Source of the DNA: Paenibacillus bovis
GTDB lineage: Bacteria; Bacillota; Bacilli; Paenibacillales; Paenibacillaceae
Assembly: GCF_001421015.2 (NCBI RefSeq)
Contig: NZ_CP013023.1
Coordinates: 4,209,501-4,273,500, forward strand
Direction of reading: 5' to 3'
DNA: 64,000 nt
Shown here: piece by piece, positions 45,769-56,399 of the stretch
How the letters are laid out: each line of letters starts with the position of its first letter
Numbering within the stretch: position 1 is the first letter of the stretch
Program-made: the position numbers and the translations under genes
The notes under the pieces: generated by a model
What the model saw: the letters and a program-made list of their open reading frames with translations, nothing else
Database searches by the model: none
Told to the model about the DNA's origin: nothing

Positions 45769-46514
45769 AACAGTACCTCCTTCACGAGCTTGATCTGCTG
45801 CTGCAGCGCAGCAACTTTTAGCTTGGCTTCATCCGTATCCGAACGACCAACCGATGCTGCCACCTTTTCCAGCTTGTCGATTTCCTGTTTCCATTTGTCT
45901 ATAAATACCGTAGAAGCTTCATTCAGCAAATAAGGACCAAATTGCAGCAAGCTAAAATCATGCAGCTCGACCTGCAGCCCTTCTGGACCTGTTAGCAGAC
46001 GCTCCTGATACAGCTGTACATTGCGTTCTGCCGCATCAGCCAGACGATCTGCAGTCAGAATCTCATATGTACGGCCATCTTCTTCCAAGATCTGCTCGGA
46101 AGACAGGAACCAGCCATGCTCCAGCAGCCAGCGACGTACAAACTCTTCTCCCACATTCGGTTGCAAAATCAGACGGGATACCCCTTCAAGCTTGTCCAAT
46201 CCTTCGGACAAAATAGTTACGATCAATGCACCGCCCATACCAGCGATCGTGATCACATCTACTTCTCCCGGATGCAGCACTGCCAGACCATTGCCCAATC
46301 TTGGCTCAATCACCTGACTCAGTCCAGCTTCGTTCACCTGGCGCTGAGCCGCATCCAGCGGCCCCTGATTGACTTCTCCGGCTACCGCTTGGGTTACCCG
46401 GCCCTGACGCACGGCAAATACCGGCAAGAGAGCATGGTCGGACCCAATATCCGCCAACCGGCTCCCTGCTGGAATCTGTTCCGCAATTCTTGTTAATCTT
46501 GTTGATAATTTCAT
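45744..46514 (-). CDS. trmK: tRNA (adenine-22-N1) methyltransferase TrmK
   Basis: SAM-dependent enzyme methylating A22 of some tRNAs. The start MKLSTRLTRIAEQIP is preferred: ATG at 46514 overlaps the stop of the upstream gene as ATGA, and the 25 extra residues of the longer frame are not family-like. SAM site LADIGSDHALLPVFAV, then VITIAGMGGALIVTIL and LILQPNVGEEFVRRWL. C-terminal coiled coil near QEIDKLEKVA. 256 aa. Confidence 0.93.
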   Translation of the reverse strand: MKLSTRLTRIAEQIPAGSRLADIGSDHALLPVFAVRQGRVTQAVAGEVNQGPLDAAQRQVNEAGLSQVIEPRLGNGLAVLHPGEVDVITIAGMGGALIVTILSEGLDKLEGVSRLILQPNVGEEFVRRWLLEHGWFLSSEQILEEDGRTYEILTADRLADAAERNVQLYQERLLTGPEGLQVELHDFSLLQFGPYLLNEASTVFIDKWKQEIDKLEKVAASVGRSDTDEAKLKVAALQQQIKLVKEVLLCLQKDRP

Positions 46515-47338
46515 GCAGCCACCCACACTATCCATTTTTTTCGAAGTATAAATAAAAGAATGCAAGCCAGTGCAATCTTGGTTACACACAGCACTGCAAA
46601 AATATCCGGAACCTGTCCGCGAAGCAGTACTTCATCCACTTCCGGCATAAACCAGATGGCGATTCCGCTCGTAAAATAGACTGCAGCCAACTTTTTGCCT
46701 CGATGGTGAACCAGCCAGCTGAACCAGACCAGCAGCAGACTGAGCGGCAGCCACAGACCCTGCAGTACCAGCCAGGAAGCCCCTGGATTCACACGCGCAA
46801 AAAATCCTGCATACAGCAGCACAAACGCACCAAACCCGATATACAGCAGTACCGGACTGGAAATCACATATCCCATTATACACCAGATTAACGCACATCC
46901 AATGACAAGTACAGTAATCCACAGTGATGGATTCAATTCATGCTGGCGAATAATTAATATGCCCATCCCCAGCATCAGCATACTCCCTACAGCCAGCAGA
47001 AACGATGATGCGATCGGATTGCGTTTGCGCCAGCGAATACCGCCTGTATAACAAAGCGCTGTAAATACCGGTACACATACCAGCTGTACCAGAAACGGAA
47101 AAGTCGTAAAGTACAGCAGTACCATACATATAAAACAAAGCATCAGGAACGTAAAAATCCATGTGCGTATATTGCCCTGCTTGAATGATTGCATGGACAA
47201 TACCTTTTTGTCACTGCGTTCCTGATTTACATCATACAGATTCATCAGAAAATCGCAATAATGCGCTGGCAGCAGACGATTCTCCCGCCAGTATTCAATC
47301 TCATCGAGAATAACTCCCCTTTTATCCTGATTCACCAT
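46511..47338 (-). CDS. Polytopic membrane protein, unknown function
   Basis: 275 aa from ATG 47338, which has AAAGGAG upstream. The first 50 residues are soluble with a helical EIEYWRENRLLPAHYCDFL that recalls the N-terminus of DUF2157 proteins; eight or nine membrane segments follow. It ends with a basic cluster. Coupled by ATGA to trmK, so it is part of that operon. Not recognised further. Confidence 0.75.
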   Translation of the reverse strand: MVNQDKRGVILDEIEYWRENRLLPAHYCDFLMNLYDVNQERSDKKVLSMQSFKQGNIRTWIFTFLMLCFICMVLLYFTTFPFLVQLVCVPVFTALCYTGGIRWRKRNPIASSFLLAVGSMLMLGMGILIIRQHELNPSLWITVLVIGCALIWCIMGYVISSPVLLYIGFGAFVLLYAGFFARVNPGASWLVLQGLWLPLSLLLVWFSWLVHHRGKKLAAVYFTSGIAIWFMPEVDEVLLRGQVPDIFAVLCVTKIALACILLFILRKKWIVWVAA

Positions 47339-47510
47339 ACTCCCCCGTCTCCTTTTATCATTCCGGCTACCTAACATATCATTTGTCAGAGCTCACACCG
47401 GATTACAAACCATATAATTATATATCGTTGAAAGAAGGGTAAATGTAAAGAATTTGCAAAATATAAAGTCGATTTAACTTAAATACAGTTGAAATATAGC
47501 ATGTAAAATA

Positions 47511-47550
47511 AAAGAAAACTCACAACTTTATTTAATAAATGTTGTGAGTT
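47511..47550 (-). terminator. Terminator after the small secreted protein gene
   Basis: ACTCACAAC and GTTGTGAGT form a 9-bp stem, followed by TTTTCTTTT on the minus strand. Confidence 0.87.
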
Positions 47551-47567
47551 GACTGCATTAATCATAT

Positions 47568-47987
47568 TTATTTATAAGTTGGATGAGAATCTGCAATTTG
47601 TCCATAGGTGCTGGATCCTTTAATGAGGTCATACACTACTGGTTCGGGTTTAACAACCTCGTATGTTCCAGCCTTATAGTTCACTATTACTTTTAATGGT
47701 AAGGCAGTATCGGTATTTTTAAAATGTGCATTGAGATCAAATATGATTTGTTTGGGATTGGAATCATCTATACTTTGGATAGTATAACTTTCCAATGGAA
47801 GACCTTTGGTTTCATCTTTCCATTGTTGACTATAATCGGATAGCGCTTTCGATGCTGCTTCGCTTGGTGTATCGGTATTAACCGATTGTGCTGAAGCTTT
47901 ATCCAGTGTACTGTTGGCATAAACAATTCCTGTACTCAAAGAAAGAAGCATTATTGAAGTAAACAAAATATTTTTTAAATTATTCAT
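47568..47987 (-). CDS. Small secreted protein, unknown
   Basis: 139 aa. Signal peptide (residues 1-25, MNNLKNILFTSIMLLSLSTG, cleavage near VYA-NS), then a hydrophilic mature part with YSQQWKDETKGLPLESYTIQSI and a beta-rich segment. Good AGAGGAG site. Its own terminator downstream and the sigA terminator upstream make it a lone gene. It is more AT-rich than its neighbours, which may indicate transfer. I do not recognise a family. Confidence 0.72.
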   Translation of the reverse strand: MNNLKNILFTSIMLLSLSTGIVYANSTLDKASAQSVNTDTPSEAASKALSDYSQQWKDETKGLPLESYTIQSIDDSNPKQIIFDLNAHFKNTDTALPLKVIVNYKAGTYEVVKPEPVVYDLIKGSSTYGQIADSHPTYK

Positions 47988-48415
47988 ATGATTCTCCTCT
48001 TTTTAATAAAATGAATATCTTTTAGTTTTTTACCAACATAATTAGATCAGTACCAAATGAAACTGGAGATAGCATGACAGCTATACTTATATTTAAATGT
48101 AGTTTTAAGAACTATTGAAACAAAAAATCATCAGAACTCTTGTACTCTTTTTATGTAATTATGGTATTCATTTCTAAATATATCATATCCTTTTTCATGC
48201 CTGATAGTCTATATTCGATAGCCCTTATAGCAATCTTATGATTGACCTTGTTACAATCGCTTTTTTTGAAATAGCAATTTGTATACTTTTAATATGATCT
48301 AAACAGCTAAGCTTTTATTATTTTGTAAAAAAAAGGAGTCCGCTCTATTGTAGAGCAGACTCCTTTTTGCATTTTAGATATTCCATTTTTATTACGAGTT
48401 ATACAATTTTATATT
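47988..48415 (-). other. AT-rich intergenic region after sigA, no gene
   Basis: 428 bases. Apart from the sigA terminator it must hold the promoter of the secreted-protein gene; I see only weak candidates. No ORF with a ribosome site. Confidence 0.55.
48327..48368 (-). terminator. Terminator of the dnaG-sigA operon
   Basis: AAGGAGTCTGCTCTA and TAGAGCGGACTCCTT form a 15-bp stem with one wobble and a short loop, followed by a long T run on the minus strand. Confidence 0.94.
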
Positions 48416-49543
48416 CTATTCCAGGAAGTCCTTCAGACGTTTGCTGCGGCTTGGATGGCGCAGTTTGCGCAGAGCCTTGGCTTCAATCTGACGGATACGC
48501 TCGCGGGTAACGCCAAATACTTTACCCACTTCTTCCAGCGTACGCGTACGTCCATCGTCCAGGCCAAAGCGCAGACGAAGTACATTTTCTTCACGCTCGG
48601 TCAGCGTATCCAGCACATCTTCCAGCTGTTCCTTGAGCAGCTCGTAAGCTGCTGCATCAGCCGGTGCCAGTGCATCCTGATCCTCGATAAAGTCACCCAG
48701 GTGAGAATCATCTTCTTCCCCGATCGGCGTCTCCAGAGATACAGGTTCCTGTGCGATTTTCATAATTTCGCGTACTTTTTCTACGCTTAATTCCATCTCG
48801 GCTGCAATTTCTTCTGGCGTCGGTTCGCGCCCCAGTTCCTGCAGCAGCTGACGAGATACCCGGATCAGCTTGTTGATGGTCTCTACCATATGCACCGGAA
48901 TACGAATCGTTCTGGCCTGATCCGCAATCGCGCGGGTGATAGCCTGGCGAATCCACCATGTTGCATACGTACTGAATTTGTATCCTTTGGTGTGGTCAAA
49001 TTTCTCAACAGCTTTGATCAGACCCATATTCCCTTCCTGGATCAGATCCAGGAACAGCATACCGCGTCCAACATACCGTTTGGCAATACTGACCACGAGA
49101 CGAAGGTTGGCTTCAGCCAGTCTTCGTTTTGCTTCTTCGTCACCTTGTTCAATGCGCTTGGCCAGTTCGACTTCACTGTCTGCCGACAGCAAAGGAACAC
49201 GACCGATTTCTTTCAGATACATGCGGACCGGATCATTGATTTTGATACCCGGCGGCAACGCCAGATCATCGTCAAAGCTGAAATCATTATCTCCATTTTC
49301 GCGCTCGTTCTCGGAATCGTTCGTGACTTCCTCGTCACCTTCATTGATTACTTCGATACCCATATCTCCGAGTTGTTCGTAGAACTCATCGATCTGTTCT
49401 GCATCCTGGTCAAAAGCGGCCAGTCTCTCTGCGATATCCTTGTAGTTCAGTGAGGATCTCTTTTTACCTACCTCAATAAGCTGCTCTTTTACCTGTTCGA
49501 GCGTTAATTCGGTTTCCAATTCAGTATGCTGATCGTTCGCCAT
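48416..49543 (-). CDS. sigA: RNA polymerase primary sigma factor SigA (RpoD)
   Basis: Housekeeping sigma factor, 375 aa. Region 1.1 is short and acidic at the N-terminus; region 1.2 to 2.4 holds [44 protein letters not shown]; region 3 follows, and region 4.2 helix-turn-helix is [29 protein letters not shown]. The N-terminal [18 protein letters not shown] is typical of Paenibacillaceae as I recall it. It follows dnaG by 41 bases, the classic macromolecular synthesis operon. Confidence 0.99.
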   Translation of the reverse strand: MANDQHTELETELTLEQVKEQLIEVGKKRSSLNYKDIAERLAAFDQDAEQIDEFYEQLGDMGIEVINEGDEEVTNDSENERENGDNDFSFDDDLALPPGIKINDPVRMYLKEIGRVPLLSADSEVELAKRIEQGDEEAKRRLAEANLRLVVSIAKRYVGRGMLFLDLIQEGNMGLIKAVEKFDHTKGYKFSTYATWWIRQAITRAIADQARTIRIPVHMVETINKLIRVSRQLLQELGREPTPEEIAAEMELSVEKVREIMKIAQEPVSLETPIGEEDDSHLGDFIEDQDALAPADAAAYELLKEQLEDVLDTLTEREENVLRLRFGLDDGRTRTLEEVGKVFGVTRERIRQIEAKALRKLRHPSRSKRLKDFLE

Positions 49544-49584
49544 CTTTCGACTCCCTCCTCCCTGAAAATAAATGTTCGGAACAT

Positions 49585-51417
49585 TTATTGTCTTTCCAGG
49601 GTGATAATCTCACTTGCAATTTGAGCCGCACGCAGGAAATCTCCTGACTTCTCTGCACGCAGCATGTCTTCTCTTTTTTGCTCAATTTGTTTTTGCAACG
49701 GGAATTTTTTGATTTCACGAATGTAATCATCCATTCCCCGCAGCGTCTCATCAAGCGGGGCATCCATCATGGAGATGGATGTTGCGGTCTTCTCCAGCCG
49801 GTCATCATGCAGTGATGCGATAAACCGGCTGATATCAGGCGCTTTGCCCTGTGCATAGTACGAATAGATGTACGCAGCCAGAGCGGCATGTTCCGGGATA
49901 TTAAAAGCATCTCCCAGTTGCTGCGCCACATGTGTGGCCGCCTCTCCATCCTGCAGCATGATCGACAGCAATCGTCGTTCTGCCACGTGATAGGCCGGCA
50001 GCAGGGTAGGAGCTGTCGGCTGCTTGCGCGAGCCTCTTGCATTCCCATTATTGCCATTTCGATTCCCCTGCTGGCCGGATGGTGGCTGCTTGCGATTCAG
50101 CGTCTGACGCGCCAGATTGCAGTCCTGCTTCAGACTCTCCAGAGATACGCCCACTTCGGTAGAAAGTTCTTTAAGGTATACTTCCCGCTCAGTAGGCGAA
50201 GTCAGATGTGCTATCACATTAATCGCTTCCTGCGCATACGCAGCCTTGCCATCCTCTTCCAGTAGGTTGTAATTCTTTTTGGTGTAAATCAGCCGGAACT
50301 TGGTTGTAGATACTGCACCATGAATAATCTGATCTACAAAACGTTCCTGACCATACGTTTTGATATACTCGTCGGGGTCCAGACCGTTTTGCAAAACAGC
50401 GATTTTCACATGCAGACCTGCGCCTTCCAGAATAGGGATACTTTTGAGTGCGGCTGCCTGACCGGCGTTATCGCCGTCATAACAGACCACAACCTCTTCG
50501 GTGAGCGTACGTATTAGTGAAGCATGATTTTCGGTCAATGCTGTGCCCATTGTCGCTACAGTATGTTGTACCCCCGCATCCCATGCTGCAATCACATCTC
50601 CAAAGCCTTCCATTAATACAATCTGTCCCTGCTTGCGGATCGGTCCTTTGGCCAGGTTCAGATTATACAGTGTACGACTTTTATTGAACAGTCGGCTCTC
50701 CGGTGAATTCAGGTATTTGGGCTGACCTTCACCAAGTATCCGTCCTGCAAATGCAATTACTCTTCCGCTGCGATTCATAATCGGGAACATGACCCGCCCG
50801 CGGAAGCGATCTACATACCCTGAACCATTCTGTCTGGGAGACAGCAGTCCCCCTTTTTCCATTTCCTTTAGATCAAACGAACGCTTTTCAAAAAACTGCA
50901 CAAGCGTATCCCAGCGATCCGGTGCGTAACCAATCTGAAACTGATCAATCAGCTTGTCACCAAATCCACGGGCACGCAAGTACTCCATTGCAGCTTTTCC
51001 GTGTTCTGTATTTTTCAAAAGATAATGAAACAGCTTGGCGGCCCATTCATGAGCCTGAAGCAGACGTTCCAACTCCTTGTTCTGCGGAGTGGCTGCTGCT
51101 CCTTTTCCATCCTGAAAAGGGACATGTGATTCTTCTGCCATTAATCTGACCGCTTCCGGGAAAGTCAGGCCGTCAATTTCCATTCTGAATTTGATGGCAT
51201 TGCCTCCCGCGCCGCATCCATAACAGTAAAAAATCTGGCGTTCCGGTGTGACTGTGAACGAAGGAGTCTTTTCCGAATGAAACGGACAGAGTCCCTTCAT
51301 GTACTTGCCCTGTTTGGTCAGATGAACATACTTGCCTACCGTGTCAACAATGTCATTATGCTGAAGTACCGCTTCAATGACTTCATCAGGAATACCACCG
51401 CTATATCCGGTGTTCAT
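49585..51417 (-). CDS. dnaG: DNA primase DnaG
   Basis: Makes RNA primers for replication. ATG at 51417 has AAGGTGG six bases upstream, giving 610 aa; the ATG five codons earlier contains that site. N-terminal zinc domain with [11 protein letters not shown] and [10 protein letters not shown], then the TOPRIM core with [14 protein letters not shown] and [18 protein letters not shown] linker of G/N/Q/R (about residues 430-470, [20 protein letters not shown]) precedes the C-terminal helicase-interacting domain. Confidence 0.98.
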   Translation of the reverse strand: MNTGYSGGIPDEVIEAVLQHNDIVDTVGKYVHLTKQGKYMKGLCPFHSEKTPSFTVTPERQIFYCYGCGAGGNAIKFRMEIDGLTFPEAVRLMAEESHVPFQDGKGAAATPQNKELERLLQAHEWAAKLFHYLLKNTEHGKAAMEYLRARGFGDKLIDQFQIGYAPDRWDTLVQFFEKRSFDLKEMEKGGLLSPRQNGSGYVDRFRGRVMFPIMNRSGRVIAFAGRILGEGQPKYLNSPESRLFNKSRTLYNLNLAKGPIRKQGQIVLMEGFGDVIAAWDAGVQHTVATMGTALTENHASLIRTLTEEVVVCYDGDNAGQAAALKSIPILEGAGLHVKIAVLQNGLDPDEYIKTYGQERFVDQIIHGAVSTTKFRLIYTKKNYNLLEEDGKAAYAQEAINVIAHLTSPTEREVYLKELSTEVGVSLESLKQDCNLARQTLNRKQPPSGQQGNRNGNNGNARGSRKQPTAPTLLPAYHVAERRLLSIMLQDGEAATHVAQQLGDAFNIPEHAALAAYIYSYYAQGKAPDISRFIASLHDDRLEKTATSISMMDAPLDETLRGMDDYIREIKKFPLQKQIEQKREDMLRAEKSGDFLRAAQIASEIITLERQ

Positions 51418-51459
51418 CGTTACCACCTTCATCTCTTTTCACACGATAAATAATATTCG

Positions 51460-51942
51460 CTACTGCGAATGAAATTCCTGCAAATTTGTTAAAAGTTTTA
51501 CCAGTTCGGCCTGAAAATTTTTCTTATCGTCCGATGTAAGCGGTTTAGGCCCTTTACCATACTTACCCTGACGTCTTGCTTTGGCCTGTGCATGCCGGCG
51601 AGCCAGCAGAAATTCAATATTATCCGCATGGAATTCCATGCCCCGGAAAGACAGAATCCGGCACTGCTTGGCCAGCGCGATTGTAGCCAGTCCGTAATCC
51701 TGGGTAATCACAATATCGCCGGCATGAACATGATTCACAATATACAGATCCGCACTTTGATCGCTGCGGTCTACCTGAACAACCCGTACTCCATCCTCTG
51801 CCTGAATCCGGTGATCAAAAGAAGATACCATGAGTACAGGCACTCCAAAAGAGCGCGCTGTTTCTGCGATTTCTGCCTTGACCGGACAGGCATCGCCATC
51901 GACCACAATAGTCGGAATACGGTGTAGCGGTTCCGATTGCAA
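51460..51942 (-). CDS. YaiI/YqxD family protein (DUF188)
   Basis: Family of unknown function with a PIN-like fold. VVDGDACPVKAEIAETA near the start, VQVDRSDQSADLYIVNH, ITQDYGLATIALAK and RGMEFHADNIEFLLARRHAQAKARRQGKYGKGPK are diagnostic. The chosen start is TTG at 51942 (160 aa) because GGAGG lies seven bases upstream; the longer GTG start at 51990 has no ribosome site and would be longer than the usual 150 or so. It precedes dnaG as in Bacillus, but ccpN and yqfL, often present here, are missing. Confidence 0.9.
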   Translation of the reverse strand: MQSEPLHRIPTIVVDGDACPVKAEIAETARSFGVPVLMVSSFDHRIQAEDGVRVVQVDRSDQSADLYIVNHVHAGDIVITQDYGLATIALAKQCRILSFRGMEFHADNIEFLLARRHAQAKARRQGKYGKGPKPLTSDDKKNFQAELVKLLTNLQEFHSQ

Positions 51943-52020
51943 TGCATGGCCTCCTTTCCCAGATTCCACGAAAACAGCAGGCTGGTTCACGGATCATACG
52001 TTCGTTTACAAAGCCGAAAA

Positions 52021-52056
52021 TACGGAACGACATCAATTCTCATCGTCGTTCCGTAT
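52021..52056 (-). terminator. Terminator-like hairpin after glyS
   Basis: ACGGAACGA and TCGTTCCGT with inner GATGAGAATTGATG pairing, followed by ATTTTC on the minus strand. Confidence 0.7.
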
Positions 52057-52082
52057 AGGTGTATCTGTTAGTATATAATATA

Positions 52083-54158
52083 TTATTTAACCAGTTTGGA
52101 GAAATCTGCATACTGCTTGATATCGCGGTCGATCAGCGTCAGCAGAGCCAGACGATTCTCGCGAACAGCAGCATCGTCTACCATAACCATAATATGGTCA
52201 AAGAAGCTGGTAATCGCTGGACGAAGTGTAGCCAGCAGGTTAAGTGCTTCTCCTGTGCGATTGTCGGCAAGCAGATTGTGGTACGGCGTACTTACCGTCT
52301 CCCATGCTGCAAACAATTCGGTCTCTCCCGCTTCGCTAAACAGAGCCGGATTAACTACTGCACCGGCTGATTTGGCAGCCAGATTGGATACACGTTCAAA
52401 GGACTCAATAATCAGCTTGAAGTCAGGGACTTCGGTGACTGCCTTCATCAGATCATTACCACGCGATACCACAGAGCCAATATGACTGAATCCTGCAGAA
52501 ATCACAGCATCCACTACGTCGTAACGGAGTGTCTCGGACAGCAGCTTTTTGACACGCAGTCCAAAGAACTCATTTAACTCTATACGTATTATATCGGAAG
52601 AACGTTTCATATTCCTTAAATTTTCATGAATATTCAGTGTAATATCAAAAATTTGTTCCAGCGTCAGTGCCAATCCACGCTCCAGCAAGATCTGAACAAT
52701 CCCTGCTGCCTGACGACGCAGTGCATAAGGATCCTGCGAACCGGTCGGAATAATACCGATGGAGAAGCAGGCTACGATCGTATCGATTTTGTCTGCGATA
52801 CTGATCAGCGAACCCGTCAATGAGGCCGGAGCCGCTTCGCCGGCAAAGCGCGGCTGGTAATGTTCAAAAACAGCACGAGCCACTTCTTCATTCTCGCCTG
52901 CTTTGCGTGCATAATCTTCACCCATAACGCCCTGCAGCTCAGGGAATTCATAGACCATCTGGGTAACCAGATCGAATTTGCTGATATCGGCAGCACGGCT
53001 GATATTAACAGCTTGCTCAGCAGGTACCTGCAGCGCAGCACCCAATTGATCGGCAATCTGGCGGATACGGCGAACCTTCTCGCCCAGTGTTCCGATTTCT
53101 TCATGGAATACGATATTATCCAGCTTGGCTACCGCATCCTCGATCTTTATCTTCTGATCTTCTTCGTAGAAGAACTTCGCATCCGACAAACGGGCGCGCA
53201 GTACTTTCTCGTTACCTCTGGCGATAACATCCAGAGAGCGGCTGTCTCCGTTACGCACGGTTACGAAATAAGGCAGCAACTGTCCTTCATTATCCAGTAC
53301 CGGGAAGTAGCGCTGATGCTCACGCATCGAAGTAATCAGTACGTCCTGCGGAATATTCAGGAAAGCAGGATCGAAGGTACCATACAGCACTGTCGGTGTC
53401 TCTACCAGGAACAATACCTCTTCCAGCAGATCTTCTTTTACATCGATATTCCATTTCTGTTCTGCAGCCAGATGAGCAATCTGTGCACTGATCATCGCCT
53501 GACGCTCTTCCACGTCTGCAATAACATGCTGTTCACGCAGGGCTTCCATATACAGGGTAGGCTCGGCAATCTCGGTCTCGGTGCCAAGGAAACGGTGTCC
53601 GCGTGTCACACGGCCTGTCTGAACGCCGGTAATCTCAAAATCAATAACATCATGTCCCCATAATGCTACCATCCAGCGGATCGGGCGAACAAAGCGGAAA
53701 TCATATGCACCCCAGCGCATATTTTTCGGGAAATTCATAGATGTGATAATATTTTGCAGCGCTTCAGCTACGATTGCATCCGTACTTGTACCGATACTGC
53801 TTTTGCGAGCATGGATATATTCTACTCCGCCGATTTCACGGAATGTAAATTCTTCGGGAGTGACTCCCTGGCTGCGGGCGAATCCAAGTGCAGCCTTGCT
53901 CCAGTTGCCATTCTCGTCCTGGGCAATTTTGCGGGAAGGTCCTTTGACTTCTTCATTGATATCTTCCTGCTTCTCGGCTACATCCTTCACCCATACGGCC
54001 AGACGGCGAGGTGTTGCAAATGCTTTGGCTTCTCCATGAGCCAGACGGGAATCGTCCAGCCATTTGACTGTTTTGTCACGAAGCTGGTTCATCGCTGCAC
54101 GTAGAAAACGAGCAGGTACCTCTTCCAGACCAATCTCAAGCAATAAGTCCTTCGCCAT
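52083..54158 (-). CDS. glyS: Glycyl-tRNA synthetase beta subunit
   Basis: Beta chain of the tetrameric glycyl-tRNA synthetase; binds tRNA. At 691 aa it is the usual length. LLLEIGLEEVPARFLRAAMNQL begins the protein, then KGPSRKIAQDENGNWSKAALGFARSQGV and the HD-like middle. The anticodon-binding C-terminus ends RLALLTLIDRDIKQYADFSKLV. Two bases after glyQ, under the same T-box. Confidence 0.97.
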   Translation of the reverse strand: MAKDLLLEIGLEEVPARFLRAAMNQLRDKTVKWLDDSRLAHGEAKAFATPRRLAVWVKDVAEKQEDINEEVKGPSRKIAQDENGNWSKAALGFARSQGVTPEEFTFREIGGVEYIHARKSSIGTSTDAIVAEALQNIITSMNFPKNMRWGAYDFRFVRPIRWMVALWGHDVIDFEITGVQTGRVTRGHRFLGTETEIAEPTLYMEALREQHVIADVEERQAMISAQIAHLAAEQKWNIDVKEDLLEEVLFLVETPTVLYGTFDPAFLNIPQDVLITSMREHQRYFPVLDNEGQLLPYFVTVRNGDSRSLDVIARGNEKVLRARLSDAKFFYEEDQKIKIEDAVAKLDNIVFHEEIGTLGEKVRRIRQIADQLGAALQVPAEQAVNISRAADISKFDLVTQMVYEFPELQGVMGEDYARKAGENEEVARAVFEHYQPRFAGEAAPASLTGSLISIADKIDTIVACFSIGIIPTGSQDPYALRRQAAGIVQILLERGLALTLEQIFDITLNIHENLRNMKRSSDIIRIELNEFFGLRVKKLLSETLRYDVVDAVISAGFSHIGSVVSRGNDLMKAVTEVPDFKLIIESFERVSNLAAKSAGAVVNPALFSEAGETELFAAWETVSTPYHNLLADNRTGEALNLLATLRPAITSFFDHIMVMVDDAAVRENRLALLTLIDRDIKQYADFSKLVK

Positions 54159-54160
54159 GA

Positions 54161-55039
54161 TTACATCTCTCCTTTCTTGAGCATCGGGAAGCCAAGCTTC
54201 TCGCGATTTTCCAGATACGTGGCGGCTACCTGACGCGCCAGATTCCGTACACGGGTAATATAACCGGTTCGCTCGGTCACGCTGATTGCACCGCGCGCAT
54301 CAAGCAGGTTGAATGTATGCGAACATTTCAGTACATAATCATAAGCCGGGAATACCAGATGCTGATCCATTGCACGCTTGGCTTCCTGTTCGTAGGTGCT
54401 GAACAGGTTAAGCAGCATAGATACATCGGATACTTCAAATGTATATGTGGAATGCTCAACTTCCGGCTGATGGAATACATCGCCATAAGTCATACCATTT
54501 ACCCACTCCAGATCAAATACATTTTCTTTTTCCTGAATATAGGAAGCCAGGCGCTCCATACCGTAAGTGATCTCAACGGATACCGGGTTGGTCTCAATAC
54601 CGCCTACTTGCTGGAAATAAGTGAACTGTGTGATTTCCATACCATCGAGCCATACTTCCCAGCCCAGACCGGCACAGCCGAGGGACGGGTTCTCCCAGTT
54701 ATCTTCTACAAAACGAATATCATGATCCAGCGGCTCAATACCGAGTGCTTTGAGGCTATCCAGATAGATTTCCTGAATATTATCGGGTGAAGGCTTAATG
54801 ATTACCTGGAACTGATGATGCTGATACAGACGGTTCGGGTTTTCTCCATAACGACCATCAGACGGACGACGGGAAGGTTCCACATAAGCGACACGCCATG
54901 GTTCAGGACCGATCGAGCGCAGGAATGTCATCGGGTTCATTGTACCCGCGCCTTTTTCCGTATCATATGGCTGAACGATAATACAGTTATGCTCAGCCCA
55001 GAAGTTTTGCAGCGTCAAAATCATTTGCTGGAAGTTCAT
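54161..55039 (-). CDS. glyQ: Glycyl-tRNA synthetase alpha subunit
   Basis: Catalytic chain of the alpha2beta2 enzyme. Start [19 protein letters not shown] at 55039 follows AAAGGAG by eight bases; the frame continuing upstream to 55168 runs into the T-box leader and is not coding. Diagnostic: [47 protein letters not shown] and [35 protein letters not shown] residues. 292 aa. Confidence 0.97.
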   Translation of the reverse strand: MNFQQMILTLQNFWAEHNCIIVQPYDTEKGAGTMNPMTFLRSIGPEPWRVAYVEPSRRPSDGRYGENPNRLYQHHQFQVIIKPSPDNIQEIYLDSLKALGIEPLDHDIRFVEDNWENPSLGCAGLGWEVWLDGMEITQFTYFQQVGGIETNPVSVEITYGMERLASYIQEKENVFDLEWVNGMTYGDVFHQPEVEHSTYTFEVSDVSMLLNLFSTYEQEAKRAMDQHLVFPAYDYVLKCSHTFNLLDARGAISVTERTGYITRVRNLARQVAATYLENREKLGFPMLKKGEM

Positions 55040-55170
55040 TGACATTACTCCTTTATGTTCATAGTGGGATTGCGGATACAGAAATAGATCATATGGTATC
55101 ATGTAGATCCGTTCAGATAGCCAGCAATCGGTCATGCGATCCCGCTGAAATAGGTATCTGCAACGCACGC

Positions 55171-55417
55171 AAAAAACTCCCGTTCCTACGCCTGGTTACA
55201 GACATAGGGACGAGAGGTTCATTTCCCGCGGTTCCACCCTATTTGAAGACATTTGCATGTCATCCACTTTTCCATATTCAGCTCATATGCTCACGGCTGC
55301 CATTCAACTGCTGGTCGTCGTCAGGCTCCCACGGTCCCTGACTCGCTAGTGACGGTAATCAGCAATTTACTATACCGGTCAACGCATCATGTGTGTCTTC
55401 AGAAGACACAATTTCTA
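55171..55417 (-). promoter_or_regulatory. Glycine T-box riboswitch leader
   Basis: Transcript leader sensing uncharged tRNA-Gly. The T-box sequence AGGGTGGAACCGCGGG is at 55225-55240. Stem I has the GTCAGGGACCGTGGGAGCCTG distal region and a specifier loop GAATGGCA with codon GGC (55299-55301), so the effector is tRNA-Gly(GCC). The terminator stem CTCTCGTCCCTATG / CGTAGGAACGGGAG ends in TTTTTT at 55171-55176. It controls glyQ and glyS. Confidence 0.95.
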
Positions 55418-55423
55418 TGTTAG

Positions 55424-55452
55424 ATAATATCGGAATTAATGTGGTTCGTCAA
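55424..55452 (-). promoter_or_regulatory. Promoter of the glyQS T-box transcript
   Basis: TTGACG (55447-55452), 17-bp spacer, TATTAT (55424-55429). Start predicted near 55417. The stretch from here to recO (55453-55649) holds nothing else that I can name. Confidence 0.85.
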
Positions 55453-55649
55453 CGCCGTTTTGCAGCAGCACTGCAAAATTCGCTCGATACCATGGCTATT
55501 CTCTCTATTATCGTATGCTTTGACAGCAGATATATTTGTCAAATAGGCTAAATGAAACATAGGCAGATCGTTATACATTGCATTTATCATGTCTCTCTGG
55601 CACATACCTGCACAAAATTCGCATTTTATTTATATCTCATTATTTTTAA

Positions 55650-56399
55650 TTAGATTTCGTAGCGTTCCAGCTGCTCCAAAAAGCGGCGCGACTTCAATTT
55701 GAGTCCCAATTGAGCTTCCATAAACGAATTCATAATCTTTTTCAGCTCGGCTCGGGTCTCTTCCTTGACATCGATATTGCCGAGACGACGAATATCCAGC
55801 CTGCTGAATAGCCGCAGTAACTTGAGTACACCCGGTGATACAAGTACAGCCGCCGGGTCCTGACGACGTTCTTTTTCCGACAGAATGCCTCCGAGGCCTG
55901 CACTGATCCAGAATTTGCCCTCTGTTTCTCCCGAGAACATACAAGTATCAACCTGAGGTCCATAACCGGCAGCCTGAAGCACTTTCATCTCAAACAGCGA
56001 AGTCAGAACAACCGGATCACGGCCTTCACCGAGAAAGGACAAATATGATTTGAGCTGGTCGAACCAGAAATGACCGGTTTCATTATCCAGCAGCGCTTTG
56101 TCTACCAGTTCGCAGGCATAAGCACTATAAGCAGCCAGTGTAATATCTTCACGCAGCTTGTGATTGGATTCAATCACTTCTCCCTGATTCAGCGTTCCCA
56201 TCCCCGTACCACTACGGATAAAGGAAAATTCGCCATACGTAAACGGCTGTACCAGCGCACCGTGGCGACTTCTGGCTTTTTTGGCTCCACGCACGAATAC
56301 GGCGACTTTACCATGTGCTTCCGTGCAAAGAGTCATGATTTTGTTGCCCTCACCGTAATCCATGCTGCGGATGACGATACCTTGCACTCTGTATAGCAT
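55650..56399 (-). CDS. recO: DNA repair protein RecO
   Basis: Recombination mediator that anneals single strands and loads RecA with RecR. The OB fold is MLYRVQGIVIRSMDYGEGNKIMTLCTEAHGKVAVFVRGAKKARSRHGA at the N-terminus, then a helical domain. In Bacillus RecO a zinc site uses two CxxC pairs; here only C153 remains and the others read S, S and E, so zinc is probably not bound. 249 aa. Between era and glyQ as in Bacillus. Confidence 0.92.
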   Translation of the reverse strand: MLYRVQGIVIRSMDYGEGNKIMTLCTEAHGKVAVFVRGAKKARSRHGALVQPFTYGEFSFIRSGTGMGTLNQGEVIESNHKLREDITLAAYSAYACELVDKALLDNETGHFWFDQLKSYLSFLGEGRDPVVLTSLFEMKVLQAAGYGPQVDTCMFSGETEGKFWISAGLGGILSEKERRQDPAAVLVSPGVLKLLRLFSRLDIRRLGNIDVKEETRAELKKIMNSFMEAQLGLKLKSRRFLEQLERYEI

